Shown here piece after piece: positions 10,965-23,959 of a DNA stretch of 64,000 nt. Positions within the stretch are counted from its first letter, which is position 1. Every line of letters starts with the position of its first letter. The notes below the pieces were generated by a model, which was not told the origin of the DNA, searched no databases, and was given only the letters and a program-made list of their open reading frames with translations. Origin of the DNA: Alligator mississippiensis. Its lineage: Eukaryota; Chordata; Crocodylia; Alligatoridae. A program made the position numbers and the translations under genes. The stretch lies in contig NC_081835.1 in NCBI RefSeq assembly GCF_030867095.1, forward strand, positions 18,608,501-18,672,500, read 5' to 3'.

Positions 10965-11960
10965 CTACCTCAGCAAGCAGAAAAGGAATGAAGTAATTTC
11001 CTTCAGAAGCCCTGCTTTGCTCTTTGCACATCACTGAGTGGTTTGTAGAGGGCATATATCCCAGGGTTAAACTAACGGTCCTCCCTGCCCCAATAGATTT
11101 CTAGAAGCATGTGAACAGAAGGGGCCCCCCCTTGCTAATTAGCCTAGTCCCTGGGTGTTCACAGGCAATCATGCAGCCCAAGAATGGCTACCTTAATGCT
11201 TTTCCCACACCAGAGCCCCAAAGCCCAGAATGAGGAAAAAAAACTCTTTTACAACATGTCACAGGAGAGAAGGGCACAGCCAAATACAAAGGATGGACGG
11301 TGGCTATCCACCCTCTTGCTGGTAGGGTACTGCTTCTACTGATGCACTTCACTCCTGATCTGTGCCCACATCCTCTCAGGTCTCTACTGAGGAACCTCAA
11401 CCTATTTCCCAGTCTTGATCCAATATCCAGCTCCACCACCCGAAGCCCACATGCTTGGTCCTGACCCGAAGCCTCGCCTGCTCTCTCCCGCACTCTGCCA
11501 AAGCGTCTTGCTTCCAGAACTCGAGGAAGAGTTGCCAAATAACACTGGATTTCACTAGTGTCCAAATGTTTCATAACAGGGACAAGCATTTGCTATTAAA
11601 TAAAGCTGAGATCAAATTTCTTTGAAACTCAGGCCACATTTGAGGCTAAGGCTCCCAAGATTAAATGCTAGTGCACCGGCCAACTACACTGCTTTGTTTC
11701 AAGAAGTGTGACAATACCTCAAGAGGCACTTGATTAAAAACTGTGATGTTCTTGCTCCTTCTTTTCGTTGGTCTCTGCAGGAATCCTGCCTTGGGTCAGA
11801 GGGGCAGTCTTCACCCCACACAGTCAGAGGTGGGAAAAATCACAGCTACTGTCATTTGTTCTGCCAAGCGCCCGGCTGCTTTCAGAATCTCTATCAGTAA
11901 AAACAATCACCACTGTGGCTGGACTTTCCCCTCGCTCTCCCAGATGCCAGCACGCATCTA
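10965..11960. other. Intronic stretch, nothing recognised
   Basis: No convincing exon, RNA or repeat. A moderately long minus-strand open frame at 11188-11589 has no protein-like features and is taken as chance. Confidence 0.5.
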
Positions 11961-11964
11961 TATA

Positions 11965-12050
11965 GTTGGGGACAGTCCTGCTTTGAGCAGGGGTTTGGAC
12001 TAGATGACTTCCCAAGGTCCCTTTCAACCCTCATTTTCTATGATCTCTGG
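11965..12050 (+). mobile_element. CR1 LINE 3' tail, severely 5'-truncated
   Basis: The block GTCCTGCTTTGAGCAGGG, GGACTAGATGACTTCC and AGGTCCCTTTCAACCCT ends in TTCTATGATCT. This is the hallmark CR1 3' end with its octamer-like tail. Only about 85 bp remain, as is usual for CR1 in birds and crocodilians. Confidence 0.9.
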
Positions 12051-12054
12051 CCAG

Positions 12055-14685
12055 CAAAAGCCCAAGTCCAGGGCTGCTCCTCACAGTTCATCACAAGTTT
12101 TTCCTTAACACTCAGCAAGTGTTAATACTACACCTTAGCAGAGGAAGATGGCATGTAACCACCACTGTGCACTGCCCTGGTCTCCAGCGCTAGGAAATGG
12201 CTCTGCTTTTTGTTCAAGACTGCTTTAAAATGCATTTTCCACTAAGGCTGTGACCCCTTTCTCTGCAGCCAACACAATGATTCCACCTTGGGGGAGAATG
12301 ACATGCTGCCATACACACTACAACATCTACCCTATAAATGCAGCAATGCTCCTTGCAGAAGTGAACTGAAAGAAAAGAATTCACAGGCAAAGGAGAAAAC
12401 ACTGGATGCTTTTCTCAACTGCAATTGGAATAACCCTGTGTATTCCTGAAGCTTGTAGTTTAGACCCCAGGAGGGATGAAGGAGTCCAGAGGGAATACAA
12501 CATTTTCTAAAGCAGAACAACAAACAAACTGGTACAAATTCTATTCCAGGTTTCTGTGGATTAAAAGGAACTTCACCTGCATTTACAGCTAATAATGGAT
12601 ACCTACCACAAAGGATGCTATCTAATCCCAACTCAAGAGCCAAAAAAGGTCATGGACTAACAGCACCTAACTTCACTCACAAAACGAACAGCCTAAACGC
12701 TTTAGAAAATTAAGACCCAGTAGTGCCAATGCTGTTCCTGGTGTAGAAGGGCTTCAGCAGATGCAGGGGGGAGAAAGTACCATGTTATTGAATTCTGCCC
12801 AGAGCTCATCTCAGCAGGCATACATGACAATGTCAAAACTTGTTTCTGCTTTAGTTCCTCCCTCAGCTACAGCCACCAGAGTTGACAAATGGAAGCAGGA
12901 GCTGGAAATTAAAAGAAAAGGAAAGCCACCAAAAATCCTACCTGGGCTGTTATTACCCTACCAGTAAATGGGAATATTCACCTGTTTCAACAGGAGGCTG
13001 AAAGATTTAGTAAACAATCAGAAAGCAGCTCCAACTTTTTGGATTACAGGTATCATAGAAATGCAAACCATGTGGTAAGGGATAGTATAAAACAAGACAT
13101 CAGTAAAGTTCACCTCTGGAAGAATTAGAACCAACCCTGCCAACGATTCCTTCAGACTCTACTGGTAGAGACAGCAGGCTTGGCGCCAAGAGATGGAAAC
13201 AGCACTGGTTGTGAAGCCAGGTTCGGATGTGTGAACTCACAGGTGTCAATGTTTACTTAGGTCTCCTTCCCTCCAGAGAAACTTATACAAATAGAGAAGA
13301 GTACAAAAGACAAACAGCAGAGGTGCAAGCATCAAACAGGGAGGAATTCTTCTCAGGATCAGATACCCCACAGATCCCTCTGGATTGAAGTTCATGAGCT
13401 GATATATTCAGTGTTGCAAAAATAATTCTAGACTGTATGCCGGGACTATCAGGAGTACCCCACCTGAGCTATCCTTGCAGATGCACTGTATCCTTTGCTA
13501 CTGTATCCTTTTTGCCTCTGGCAAAAATAGAAATGCATTAGAAAAAAAAAGTAGCTAGACAGCACATCACCTTCCTTACAGGTCTGGCCCAAGAAAACAT
13601 GCATCACCCAGCAGACAAGCAAGTAAAGACAGAAGAAATTTGTAGGAAGTTTAAATAGGAGCAACAGGATGAGAACAAATAATGCAGAACCCAAGTGTAG
13701 GAATGTACAAATAGTCTGACTCTGCAGATAAGGCCTGAAAGCAGGACTTGAAGACCTGCACTCTATAAACATCCTTCTCCTCAAACTAGTAGGGAAAACC
13801 ATGGACCTCTGCAAAGGGATCCTTTAAATAAATGGTTTCCATGACTCATGCAAATACTGTCTGTCTGAGCAATCACTAACAAGGCACCATCCTCTAACCA
13901 GACGCTGGGATTAGAGATCCTGCCTACATTTAACCATTCAGAGACAAACCCACAGCTCTCTGTCCACTGATTCCCAAACTGAATATTAGGAATATCCAGA
14001 GAACAAGATTTCTTAGGGCATTAATGCACCAGCCAATTGTGATGAGAACCTAACTTTGATAAAACTGATGAATCCACTTTGATCTGGGGCCAAACTTGGA
14101 CAAGACATGATCTCCCCTAAAGCAGTGTCATCTTGATAAAGCATCAACACCGTTAGTCTGGCCTCTGTATCCTTAGGAGCATCAGGTCCCACTCGCATGT
14201 CCTTAACCCCCGACACTCAAGGCTCTGAACTACAGTCACTGGCTGGAAAACCAAAGCAACAAGATGCTTATCATCTTTAAGGCTGTTGATCCTGCTCCTT
14301 AATGACCTGCAGAGGGAGTTCAGAAGTTGTGCTTCCCTCCAATTTCTGTTGATCATTACCTTTTCTCATCCCAGATCCACATCCTTTCTTTGCACAGCTT
14401 GTCAGTCCAGTCTTTCCTCCCCCCCCACTTTTTTTTTTTAATATTACAGTAGCTTTGTGATTTTCGTGATTGTAAAAATGAAGACACATTTGTAACAGCC
14501 AGACCCGCATACAGTGTGAGCAGTTGCTGTATATGCATCACTATGGCCCAGCTCTGGCACCATGCCTCTGTCCTAAACCTCAGCATCATCTGCTATGTCA
14601 TAGGTCTGGGAATTTCCTTCACAGAGACTGTGGGCTTTGCCAAGCCATGTGACTGATCTTTAACATACAGAGAAGTCAGGTTTGT
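12055..14685. other. Intronic stretch, nothing recognised
   Basis: No gene-like or repeat-like signal beyond short A-runs (for example near 13540) and T-runs (near 14430). Confidence 0.5.
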
Positions 14686-14689
14686 CCAG

Positions 14690-14830
14690 CAGCTAAAGAG
14701 CATGTGTGGAGTCAGGATTCCTACATCCTATTTCTAACACTCCTACTAACTTCAGGGAGTAACTTTAGGTACAGTCTGCATCTCAGTTCCTGCCTGTGAA
14801 ATAAGAACACTGCATGGACCCCACTCTCCA
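14690..14830 (+). repeat. MIR-like SINE remnant
   Basis: The order of words GAGTCAGGATTCCTA, TAACTTTAGG, CATCTCAGTT and TGTGAAATAAGAA follows the MIR consensus (tRNA-derived segment, core, then the 'cctcagtttcctcatctgtaaaat' region) at low identity. Confidence 0.45.
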
Positions 14831-15174
14831 AGGATGGGGCAAGTAACTAATCCTTGCCAAAGTGCAATAATTATTTGCTAGCGAAAGATGCTGGAGACAG
14901 GCACAGTCCTCTTGCCACTTATTGCCCCTGCATAATTTGAGTGCAGGCTTCAGAGAAGAAAAGATAGTGCAACAGCCTGCTGTAATATCTACCCCCTTTC
15001 TGCTTTGCTTATATAGACTGCTGCAGTAGTGAGACAATATCTGATCTCCCATCTGGTGCAGGGGTAACATTTCCCCATGTTGGGTAAGGCTCATTTCCCG
15101 TCTACCCCAGTTGCCTATGCCAAGCGCACACAGACAAGGAAAAATGACTTTCTTCAATATCCCTCTTCTATGCC

Positions 15175-15345
15175 TAATTCTATTTTGGTTTGTTGATAGA
15201 GTGAAATTCCACCCAGCAGCATTATAAGCTCAACTGGCTTTATTTGTTTTACAGTTCACATTTTCATTAAGCTGTTGCCATTCAGCAGCCGGTAATTTTA
15301 TTTGTATGATAGCCATATTCATCTTGCTCTTACGGGGGCCGAAGT
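15175..15345. promoter_or_regulatory. Candidate conserved non-coding element
   Basis: Repeat-free AT-rich block with TTTATTTGTTTTACAG, CATTAAGCTGTTGCCATTC and GGTAATTTTATTTG. It resembles deeply conserved enhancer sequence, and ends against a CpG-containing segment at 15335-15350. Inferred from texture. Confidence 0.33.
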
Positions 15346-15703
15346 CGCACTCCCTTCCTCTTGGCAGAGAGGATGGGTGTCAGCAGCTGGGGAAGTGATG
15401 GGGATAAGGCAGGGCTGAGCACACAGGCATCTCTCTGCAGGTTTGTCAGGAATGCAACCTTCTCTACTCACCTCCTTAAAGGGCCCACCCCTGCTTGCTA
15501 GGAGTCAGAATAAACAGTCCAGAGGTGAATCAGAGATATTTTACACAGAGACATTAATTCAACTACACAAGCATGACAGCAGGAGCTGAAATGCCCTCTG
15601 AGCTGTATTGACCCCTTCAGATCACTGCAATAACAACCCTGCAGCACTGTGCTTACCTACAGAGCTGTTTCAGAATTTATCCCAGCCTCAACTGTGGTAC
15701 CCG

Positions 15704-15773
15704 CGGGCCAGGTTTTTAAATGCATTTAGGTGCCTCTCACTGATTCTTAAATACCTTTAAAAACCCAGCCCCA
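15704..15773. repeat. Palindromic interspersed repeat (short MITE-like)
   Basis: GGGCCAGGTTTTTAAATGC at the left pairs in reverse complement with the right part ATACCTTTAAAAACCCAG. The middle GGTGCCTCTCACTGATT fits a palindromic repeat common in turtles, crocodilians and birds, from memory. Confidence 0.65.
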
Positions 15774-15779
15774 GGTTCC

Positions 15780-16475
15780 TCCAGACCTGTTTAGATCACA
15801 AGGGAAGGCTGATGGTCCCCCGTGCCACTCTCAGGTTTGATGGTCTCCTGGTGAGGTGACAGCACTACAGACAGCAATAACAGGCAGTTTCTGTCATGCC
15901 TTGTGATATGAAAAAGCTGACAAATAAGACTGTAACAGATGAATAAGCTGCTACTTTCTAAATCTGCATCTTCTGGGGAGAGGAGCCAGTACTCCCACAC
16001 ATTTCATTTACTTAACCTTCCCTTTCTACAGCATCAAGGAGCCAGGAAAGATGGTAACCTGGGTTCCCTTACTGGAACATGAAGAATTGGCATCCAGGAG
16101 AGAAAATACACAATAAAAGGACTGCATTGGGTTGCTGTTTTGGGCAGAATACAGGAACCTGAACTGAACAGGTAAGACAGATCCATATTAGTTAAAAAAA
16201 AAAAAAGCCATAGATACAGTTGGTCACACACCCATATGTGGATGCCCATATGTGGATCCCATCACATGTACACACACAGTTGGCTGCAAACACAAAAGTC
16301 ATTGCTGTTCATGACTGCTGCAAAGATTTTGTTCTAAACAGGCCAAGTGCTATTTTAAAAAAAGGCACAGACTGTTCGACCACCTTGAATTCAGATCAAA
16401 GTAGGTTAAAAGGAGAACAATGACCCTGCAGAGAAACATTTTTGTTCTCCAGCTTTCTGCCTCCTCTTGCCCATG
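15780..16475. other. Intronic stretch, nothing recognised
   Basis: Only a short direct repeat CCCATATGTGGAT (near 16230-16258) and an A-run near 16195 stand out. Confidence 0.5.
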
Positions 16476-16479
16476 TTCA

Positions 16480-16833
16480 ATCCAAGCCCCTTGTCCAAGA
16501 TCGAGTCCTTTAGAACTAGGGGACATAAAATGAATTATCCTGGGGGCTGGTAGCTTAACTCAGTTCAAAAGGGGATTGGACCAACTCTTGGAATAAAAGG
16601 TCATCAGTAGGTACCGAATATGGTAGACACAAATGCAGCTGCTGAATCAAGACTTCCTAAACCTCTGAACACTGGAAGCTGCAATGGGAGAGAAGAGCAT
16701 GAGAAATTCTGTACAGACCCTGTTCACCCTCCATTTCAGCACGGCTCTGCCACTGTCCAAGACGACACACGGGGCTAGATGGACCTATGGTCCGACTCAG
16801 TAAATGGCATCACTTATGTTCTTACGAGCATTT
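16480..16833 (+). mobile_element. CR1/L3-type LINE 3' untranslated fragment
   Basis: The segment runs from GTTCAAAAGGGGATTGGACC, through AAGGTCATCAGT and CCTCTGAACACTGGAAGCTG, to GGGCTAGATGGACC, GGTCCGACTCAGT and TTATGTTCTTACGAG. This is the order of the 3' region of a CR1-group LINE common in turtles and crocodilians. Coding sequence is absent. Confidence 0.82.
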
Positions 16834-17039
16834 CCTCAGCTCATTTCCCCACCCCCAATCTCAAATGTGGCACTTTCTGTAGGGACTGGGATAGAGCAGA
16901 CCCCAATAAGTCACCAGGGCTTGCTAATTATTTCTCCCTTTCACCATTGCAAACTTCCAACCCCAGCTTCACATCAGAGAGGAGACCCACTGCCATCTGT
17001 CTCAGCTGAGGTGAAATGTTTACCTGGAATAGTTTAAAA

Positions 17040-17280
17040 TGTATAAGAGACTAGGAAAGAAAGCAACGCTTTATAAATGTGAGGTACGTTTGTCTTGTGG
17101 ACACGGCACTGGCAAAAGGATTTTTTTTTTTTTTTTAATTTGACAAATGGCGCTGGTTGCATCTTGTAATTTCCCTCACTGTGGAGCGTGTCTGTTCATG
17201 ATAGATACCAGCGCAGCTGCTTGGGTGTCCGTTTATCTGCTGGAAAAGTATTGTCTGTTTGGAACCAACTCATCCCAAAA
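17040..17280. promoter_or_regulatory. Candidate conserved non-coding element
   Basis: Repeat-free block apart from a T16 run at 17121-17136. It has retained CpGs and words such as AATTTGACAAATGGCGC and GTTTATCTGCTGG. Probably an old enhancer by texture; unproven. Confidence 0.33.
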
Positions 17281-17300
17281 CAGAAGCCCCAGAGGGGGGG

Positions 17301-17318
17301 AGAGAGAGAGAGAGAGAG
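17301..17318 (+). repeat. (AG)9 microsatellite after a G-run
   Basis: Nine AG units follow GGGGGGG at 17294-17300. Confidence 0.95.
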
Positions 17319-17319
17319 G

Positions 17320-18420
17320 AGGGGGCCGAGGGAGCTGTCAACTGGGAATATATTCATGCTTCTGATGTAACGGCTCTGGCAAGGAAAAAGCATCATGCTT
17401 TACCTAAGCCACCTCCCTCTCTCACCCAGCCCAGACCATTCCTTACCAGCAGACCCAGCACCATATGTCCCTTCCACAAAGGATCAACCATTTGAATATG
17501 TTAATATTAATATTTAATAGCTGCAGCACGGCTGTGTACAGAAGCCTCACTATCAGGACTGAGGCGCTGGATTTGTGCAAATATATAGGAACACTCAGTT
17601 CCCACACAGGAGCCAAATAAGGAAGCAAAGAGATGGCAAGGGAGAAGGTAGACAGTCAACACTTACTCAGAGTAGATGCTGTGCTTGGTCAGAGCATAGG
17701 GCCACTAGCCTGGGATCCTGTGACCCAGAGTAGCAGAGAGCAGAGGAAAAAGTACATACACATAGGGTCTGTCTAGAGTGACCTGTCTCCATTTCCATTT
17801 CCCTTACAGCTTTCAGCAAATAAAGCTTTAGAAAGCCTAATTTGGAGCTTGCAGCTCTGTTCTGTTCTCATGAGAGCGTTATCCATCTCAACTTACCTGA
17901 GCCACTAAATGAAATAAAATGAACCACGGTTAACTTGACAGAGACTGCAGTATTTGTAGCTGGTCCCACGCATGAAACAAGGAGTCAAAACACATAAAGC
18001 ACTGACTTTAGCCCGGTGTGACTTATGTCCCCATCATGTATTCGAACAGGTAGGTTCTTAAAAGGACGCTTCCTCTGCTTCCCAGTTCACCAGACCTGAG
18101 ACAGCATTGACCAGGGCCCATCGGAAGCAAGGTACTGAATTAGGGAAAGTAACACTGAAACCAGACAGTCCTTGCTCACCACTCAGTCTACAGAGATAAC
18201 AATCATCATAAAAATAAAAGAAAGGCAGCCTGCCCAGCACTGAGAGGACATGGTGGCTATTTGATTTGCAGAGCCTGCTCCATTTTGTCCCACTCCACTT
18301 ACTGCAGTGTTTGAACAGGCAACCTGCTCCCCTTTCATGAGCACTGTGGTGGCTGTTTCTCCAGAGCTGCCCATCATTTCCTTATCAAGTGGGAAAAACC
18401 AAAGGATCACTAGAGACGCA
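17320..18420. other. Intronic stretch, nothing recognised
   Basis: No conserved coding words or identifiable repeats. Confidence 0.5.
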
Positions 18421-18424
18421 GTTC

Positions 18425-18655
18425 AAGCTCGCTGAGATTTCACTCTCTCAGTGGGTTGTAAATGCCCCTATAATGCTGGCTTTTTTAATCTTGTGTTATT
18501 ATTACCTGCAGCTGCCATTCAGTCTGCAGAGAATAAAAGTACCAAGGCTTTCAAGGCCTGCACAATGACTCTGAGCATTTGCCAGCGATTGGACAAACAA
18601 TGCTGCCGTGTTTCAGCTTTATTGGAAACCTTTATGTTGTGGGAGTCGGGCTGCA
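18425..18655. promoter_or_regulatory. Candidate conserved non-coding element
   Basis: Unique block with TTTTTTAATCTTGTGTTATT, CAGCTGCCATTC and GGACAAACAATGC (a SOX-like AACAATG). It gives way to a CpG-containing segment at 18650-18710. Texture only. Confidence 0.3.
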
Positions 18656-18659
18656 TGCG

Positions 18660-20020
18660 TCCCCCTGTGCGGGCAGTGCAGGGGCGTGAGCGTGCGCCGA
18701 TGAATTCATCTGCGATTTCAGGAACGCTGACATGAATGCATGTGTATGCTGGCCTGGGCGTCCAGCTGTGGCACTCCATGGGGCGATTGAGGGACATAAA
18801 TACAGGGCTGGCAGGCCAGCTGGACCTCTCTGCAGGTCTACTGGGAGGCATGAAGAGGAGTACACCTCCTTTCATGAATGTGCATAGCCATGTATATGTG
18901 TTGCCAATTCCTATGATTTTACCACAAATCTGGTGATATTTTGTGCATTTCAAGGGGGAAAAACTCCCCAATCCCTGGGTCCAGGAGTCCTGCTATTTGA
19001 CGAAGATCTCGGCAATTCTTTAAAAACAGAAATGTCTTTGGCCTCATGTTTGTGAAGCTGCAGTGTGGCACCTTAAAGGGACAGATATCCAGGATGCTTT
19101 GAAGGCCTTACAGATTTGGGGGTTCTTCATGGTTTTTTTGGGCAGGACTCCTGGCAATGTAATGCCTGTATCTGACACTACAGGTGTGCGTGCGTGTGCT
19201 GATTATACATTATCTATCATACGAGCCAGAGACACAGAGTGTTCCCTGCAAGCATTTTAAAAAAATCTGGAGACTAGCTTTACAAATAGCAGTAGCATAA
19301 AGTGAGCAGGGGCAGCAGCCTTGGGGGTTGCCTGGAGAAGGGGTCTGAGCAAGAATGACCAAGCCTGAGCTTTAATGCCTGTTTATCAATGGGTGATGCC
19401 AGTGCTCCAGGAAGTGACCTTGACATTCCCCTCCACCCCCCAGCTACTAATACTTTATAGAGGACAAAATATACAGTTCAAATACAGTCCTTGGTCAAGC
19501 TGAAAGTGAAACTGGGACAGGGTAGTAAGAAATGAGCATGGGCATAAACCACAGGACTTAAAATATACAAAGAACTAGCTTCCAACCTTCCTGGATCTAA
19601 CATGCATCACCATTCCCCCACCATCCCCTCCAACACTAACAGTGCAGCAACTGGCTCATCTTCCTCCTCATGCTAACCTTTAAGAAACTATCCTCCAGGG
19701 TAATCTATTCATAGCTGGAGCACAGAACAGGGCTCCCAGAGTGGCTGCACCATAGGGAGAGCTATTTATAAATGTCGCCAAGGGCTATAGCTTTCTTGAT
19801 AGCAGGATGGTCTGCAAAGGATTCTTCAGTATGTTCACAACATCCTCCTCAGGATAATCCATAATCCACTGCTCTACCCTCCTGCCTAGCATCCAAGGAG
19901 CTGAGAGTCTTTGTAAACATTAAAATTATATACATCTATTTAACCAAAATTTTATATATCATCAAACTCCTACTGCAAAGTATCGGGGTCAGGTACAACA
20001 GGGGCAGGTGTACTGGTCAC
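18660..20020. other. Intronic stretch, nothing recognised
   Basis: No gene or repeat family named. A short alternating TGCGTGCGTGTG segment lies near 19188. Confidence 0.5.
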
Positions 20021-20024
20021 ATCA

Positions 20025-20115
20025 ATAGTGAGATGTAATATTTTGAGAGATGGGGAAACTGAAGCACCAAATCAATTTGTCTGATTTGTCACAAATAAGT
20101 GCCAAAACTAGGAAA
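20025..20115 (-). repeat. MIR-like SINE core remnant
   Basis: GAGATGGGGAAACTGAAGCA, then a decayed match to 'cttgcccaaggtcacacagctagtaagtgg' ending AAGTGCCAAAACTAGG, is the reverse complement of the MIR core. Confidence 0.5.
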
Positions 20116-20309
20116 CGTTGAATTTGTCCACATCTGTGCAGCCCACATGCCCAGATAGCTCTGCACTAGACTAACCAAGGTGAACTGGAACGCAGATCAG
20201 CTATCTGACAAGACAATATAAATAATATCTTATGGTTCTCCAATGCATTTTACCCAGACAGCTCCAAGTAGGTTCTAGGCATTCACTTGATTTCACCACC
20301 CCTGACCAG

Positions 20310-20410
20310 GTAGGTAATATCTGCTCAGCTAAAGATGGGCCAACAGACAACTCAAACTGCTCAAGGTCACTGGATACGCGTAAGGCAGAGCCAGGAATCT
20401 CCAACAGCGA
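20310..20410 (-). repeat. Second MIR-like remnant
   Basis: CTCAAACTGCTCAAGGTCAC followed by AAGGCAGAGCCAGGAATCTC fits the MIR core and tRNA-side sequence in reverse. It may be part of one element with the copy at 20025. Confidence 0.4.
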
Positions 20411-20984
20411 GATAACACTTCTCTCTTGAAACACATGGAGAGGTTTAAACTGCTTATCCAGGTGTGGAGCCTGCTCTGTTCCATTCAGCACCGCCGAGCA
20501 GTGATCCCTCTCACTGCTGGCTAAAAGGTATATATATAAAAAAAAAAAACCCAACCCAACAAACAAACCCAAAAGCCTTTACAACAAAAACACGTTCAAA
20601 GCAGATGCAGAAAGGGATGGGGGATTTTGCATCTGGGTTAAGCTACCACAATCCATATGCCCCATTTGTCTGTTCATTATCAAATTATCCACAGCCATCA
20701 ACAATTCAAGTCTCTCCCCAAGAGGCAGGGATTAACTAGGAATTGCTATGCAGAAATGCTGCCCATCTCTCTCCAGCGAGTGCAGTTTCATGATGAGTCC
20801 TGGACATTTGGGAACCAAGGTAGGGTTTTGCATGCAGTGCCTCCTTAAAGCAGCAAGAGAAACACAGAGGAAAGAGAAAATGCTACTGTCAGGAGGCAAG
20901 GAAATGCAAGGCAGGGATTTATCAGGAGTGCTTTTCAAATCAACGCCACACACTGTGGTGTCTTATTGAACACATTTCTGGAGA

Positions 20985-21140
20985 ATGGAAAGCTGCGCTC
21001 CAGTCCAAGCAGTAATGCAAATGAGATTTTCAGGGAAAAACAATGAAGCTTGCATGTAAATATTAATTTAACAATCTAGTCGACAAAGCCTCTGCTGATC
21101 TATAAATAGCCGTTTTATTAAAAGGTGATACTCAAGGCAG
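20985..21140. promoter_or_regulatory. Candidate conserved non-coding element with octamer
   Basis: Contains the perfect POU octamer ATGCAAAT (21015-21022), the TAAT-rich AAATATTAATTTAAC and CTATAAATAGCCG, and retained CpGs. No repeat signature. Enhancer-like by texture. Confidence 0.4.
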
Positions 21141-21144
21141 CTAT

Positions 21145-22365
21145 CCCAAACTGCCATACTCGCAACCCCCCATGCCATCTTGTTCTCATCATCCCTAGGG
21201 ACTCTCTCCTCTGTATTCTGCTTACTTGTCTTTCAGCGTCCGCAGAGTAAAGCACTCAGTCCTACAATACAATAGCTATTTAGAGAGACCCTTGCAAGAC
21301 AAGAATCCTGGGGCACTGTACAGATAATGGTTCACAAAACTCAATTAAACAGGGCAAAAGCTTCCAAGAAACAAATAAAAATAACCAGTGCGGTCCTGTT
21401 ATTAAGCAGCATTAACTACAGAGTTGGCTGCCCAGATGCCGATAGGCATAAAGAAAAAGACTGCCAAGGGTCCTAGCGCTAAGCACTTTCTGTTCTCATT
21501 TAACCTTGAGGGTTAGCACAATATATAGGACCACAGGTGATTAGGATGGGCAGGTGAGGGAACTGTTGGCAGTTTCAGCCATTCTAAATGAGAAGACAGT
21601 GACCAGCATTAGCACACAAAAAAGTGTCTTACCCTTTTGGGAAAGCAGCATGTTGCACCTGAATTCTTTCATCAGCTTTTATTCTCACTGGAATTACCAT
21701 TTATAAAACTCATAGTAAACCTCACATTGCTCCACCACCTTCCTAGGTTACACGTGCACAGACATGCAGAAGAATAATTTTTACTGCTGCTCAAACGTGG
21801 TCACTCCTCATGACAACCATACAACAGTACACCATACCACCATGCACGAGTTTAGGGCAGGAGTGCAGAACAAGCTGCCTCCTGGTGAAACGACAGAGGC
21901 AATGTAGATTAGCGGAACAGAATTAACCAAACTGCAGTCTGGCCAGAAACCATGAGAAGTAGGTGAATTTGGCAGGATTCATCTAGGCATGTACATTTGC
22001 AAGTACCTCCCCAAATCATCCACAATATGTCTTCCTTTTACTGCAAAGATCTTTAATGGTACTCCTCACATGCTGAGCCTGAAAACAGAAACCGAATACG
22101 AACAAAGCAGAATACTCCATCCTACTCTTCTAGATCCATTTAACTCACTCTGAAACCTTCTCACCTGAAACTCACAATTAAAACACTTGGAGTTACCCTT
22201 TCATTGCTCATCACGAGACCAGAAACATCCAGCAAAGGCGCTCTGCCAACATGCTTGCTACACCAGTGTACGTTCATGTTGCAGTAGCCTATGGGGGCCG
22301 ACTGAGATGGGACTGTATAGTCCAAGAAGCTGTGACAACTCCCTGCCCCAAAGACCATGCAGACT
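21145..22365. other. Intronic stretch, nothing firmly recognised
   Basis: Possible weak SINE traces near 21485-21560, too decayed to assign. No exon. Confidence 0.45.
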
Positions 22366-22368
22366 AAA

Positions 22369-22632
22369 GGCATGTTTATGCTGCAGAGTGACTAGGCATA
22401 CAAACTAGCTTGCAGTCTTGCTTCCTCAAATAACTGCAATGAAGACAACACAGCACAGACGTAGCATGGGCCATAGGAACATGCCAGGGACTGCAGGAAG
22501 CAAGCCCACCCTGAAGTCTGTGCTGTTGCTCTCTTTTACCATGACTGCTACCCAACCAACTAGCTACAAGCTAGCTTGAGTATACCAGCATGGGCTGGCA
22601 ATCAGAGTTTGGACTGCAGGGTAAAGTCAATC
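22369..22632. mobile_element. MITE-like DNA transposon remnant
   Basis: AGGCATGTTTATGCTGCAG at the left and GGACTGCAGGGTAAAGTC at the right are imperfect inverted ends. Inside, AACTAGCTTGCAG and CTAGCTTGAGTATACCAGC mirror each other. The form matches a common crocodilian and avian MITE with 'tctacactgcag' ends, from memory. Confidence 0.45.
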
Positions 22633-22639
22633 CAAAAAA

Positions 22640-23955
22640 GATCGCAATGATCAAATCCAGCAGGATGACTGCTTTCCTCTACTGCAGGTTTGGAACATAA
22701 ATTTCCGTTTAAGTATTGGGATTGCAGATGTTTGCAACAGTTAAGAATTAGGGTCAAAGCTTTCTTGACAGAACTGTAAGCTTCAGAGGGTCAGGCTCCC
22801 ACATCTTGGCTTTGGGGACCCTCAGGGTACTGTGCAAATGAAGTTTCTAGAATAGCAGCAAGGTCAATCAGACCAGCAAGCCAAGACTTATTTGCGAATG
22901 GTCCTTATTGGAGGGGTACACTTAGTTCATGCAAGAGAGCACAAGAGTTTGGTCTAGCAGAAAATGCCAGAAGCCAACATGGTGAGAAAATGCTGAGAAT
23001 TTTAGAGGATAGGAAAGTCCGAACAGATCTTACCAACTGGTCTATCAGAAGTAAAAGGGATCGATTGCTCTCACTAGTCAATATGGACAGAGCAGGGGGT
23101 AATGGATTTGCGGTTAACTTTACTGCATTATTTATTTTAATAAAAGCTTTCATAAAACCAGCAGTAATAGAGGTAAGCAGCAGCAAGGTAGAGTTCAGGC
23201 AAACAAGCAAGCTACCAAGAGACACTGCTGAATCACCTTCACTGGAGAAAGTCAAATCAGAAATCATCTTCCTTTGACCCAGTGCAGGGGGAGGAGCAAA
23301 CATGCAGAGCTAGAAGACCAAAAAAGAGGATGGTACGTTCCTTTCTTGTAGCCATTATAAAGCTCTGAAATCTCACCCCATGGTAGAATATTAATTTCCT
23401 GAATTAGAGCAACAGTCCTGTTATAATGCAGGAGCTTTACCGACTTGCTGCCTGAAAGTTAAACTAAGTTTACTTCTCTCTGAAACAAATTTCAAGCAAC
23501 TAGAGCACAGCTGAAATCCAGCTCCTCTCGTCCAGACAGAGTAATTCATTCTTCACGCTTGCTTAAATGTGGTCACTCACCAAGCACAAACTGGCAGCCC
23601 TCTCTGTAGGCTGCAGACTCCGCTGCGCTGCCAGAAGCTGTGTGGAGACACTTCCACGTTGCATGTCAGCAGAGATGGACTGAATCCTTCAGCTGCAGGA
23701 CGGAAAGATCAAACCGTCGGATGGGCCCTCTTCCTCACCGGGTAACACAGATCTTTATCAACGGGAAAAGCCAATTAAAGTTGATAAAGACACATTCTCT
23801 GCTGATTTTCCTCACTGCCCACTGCTCAGTGCGAGAATAATGGATAATATTCTGCCTGTGGGTGTATTTTTCTAAGATCTGTCAGTTCTGACAGCATTCT
23901 GGCACCTGGATAGCTCAAGATTTATGCCAAGGGTCCAGGAATACACCATCTCTCA
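22640..23955. other. Intronic stretch, nothing recognised
   Basis: No named repeat or exon. Overlapping open frames on both strands at 22905-23303 carry no conserved protein words. Confidence 0.5.
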
Positions 23956-23959
23956 GTAG

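Noticed and set aside
22905..23303. Paired open frames on opposite strands (132 and 95 codons)
   Set aside because: Complementary frames with no domain pattern; likely chance in unique intronic DNA.
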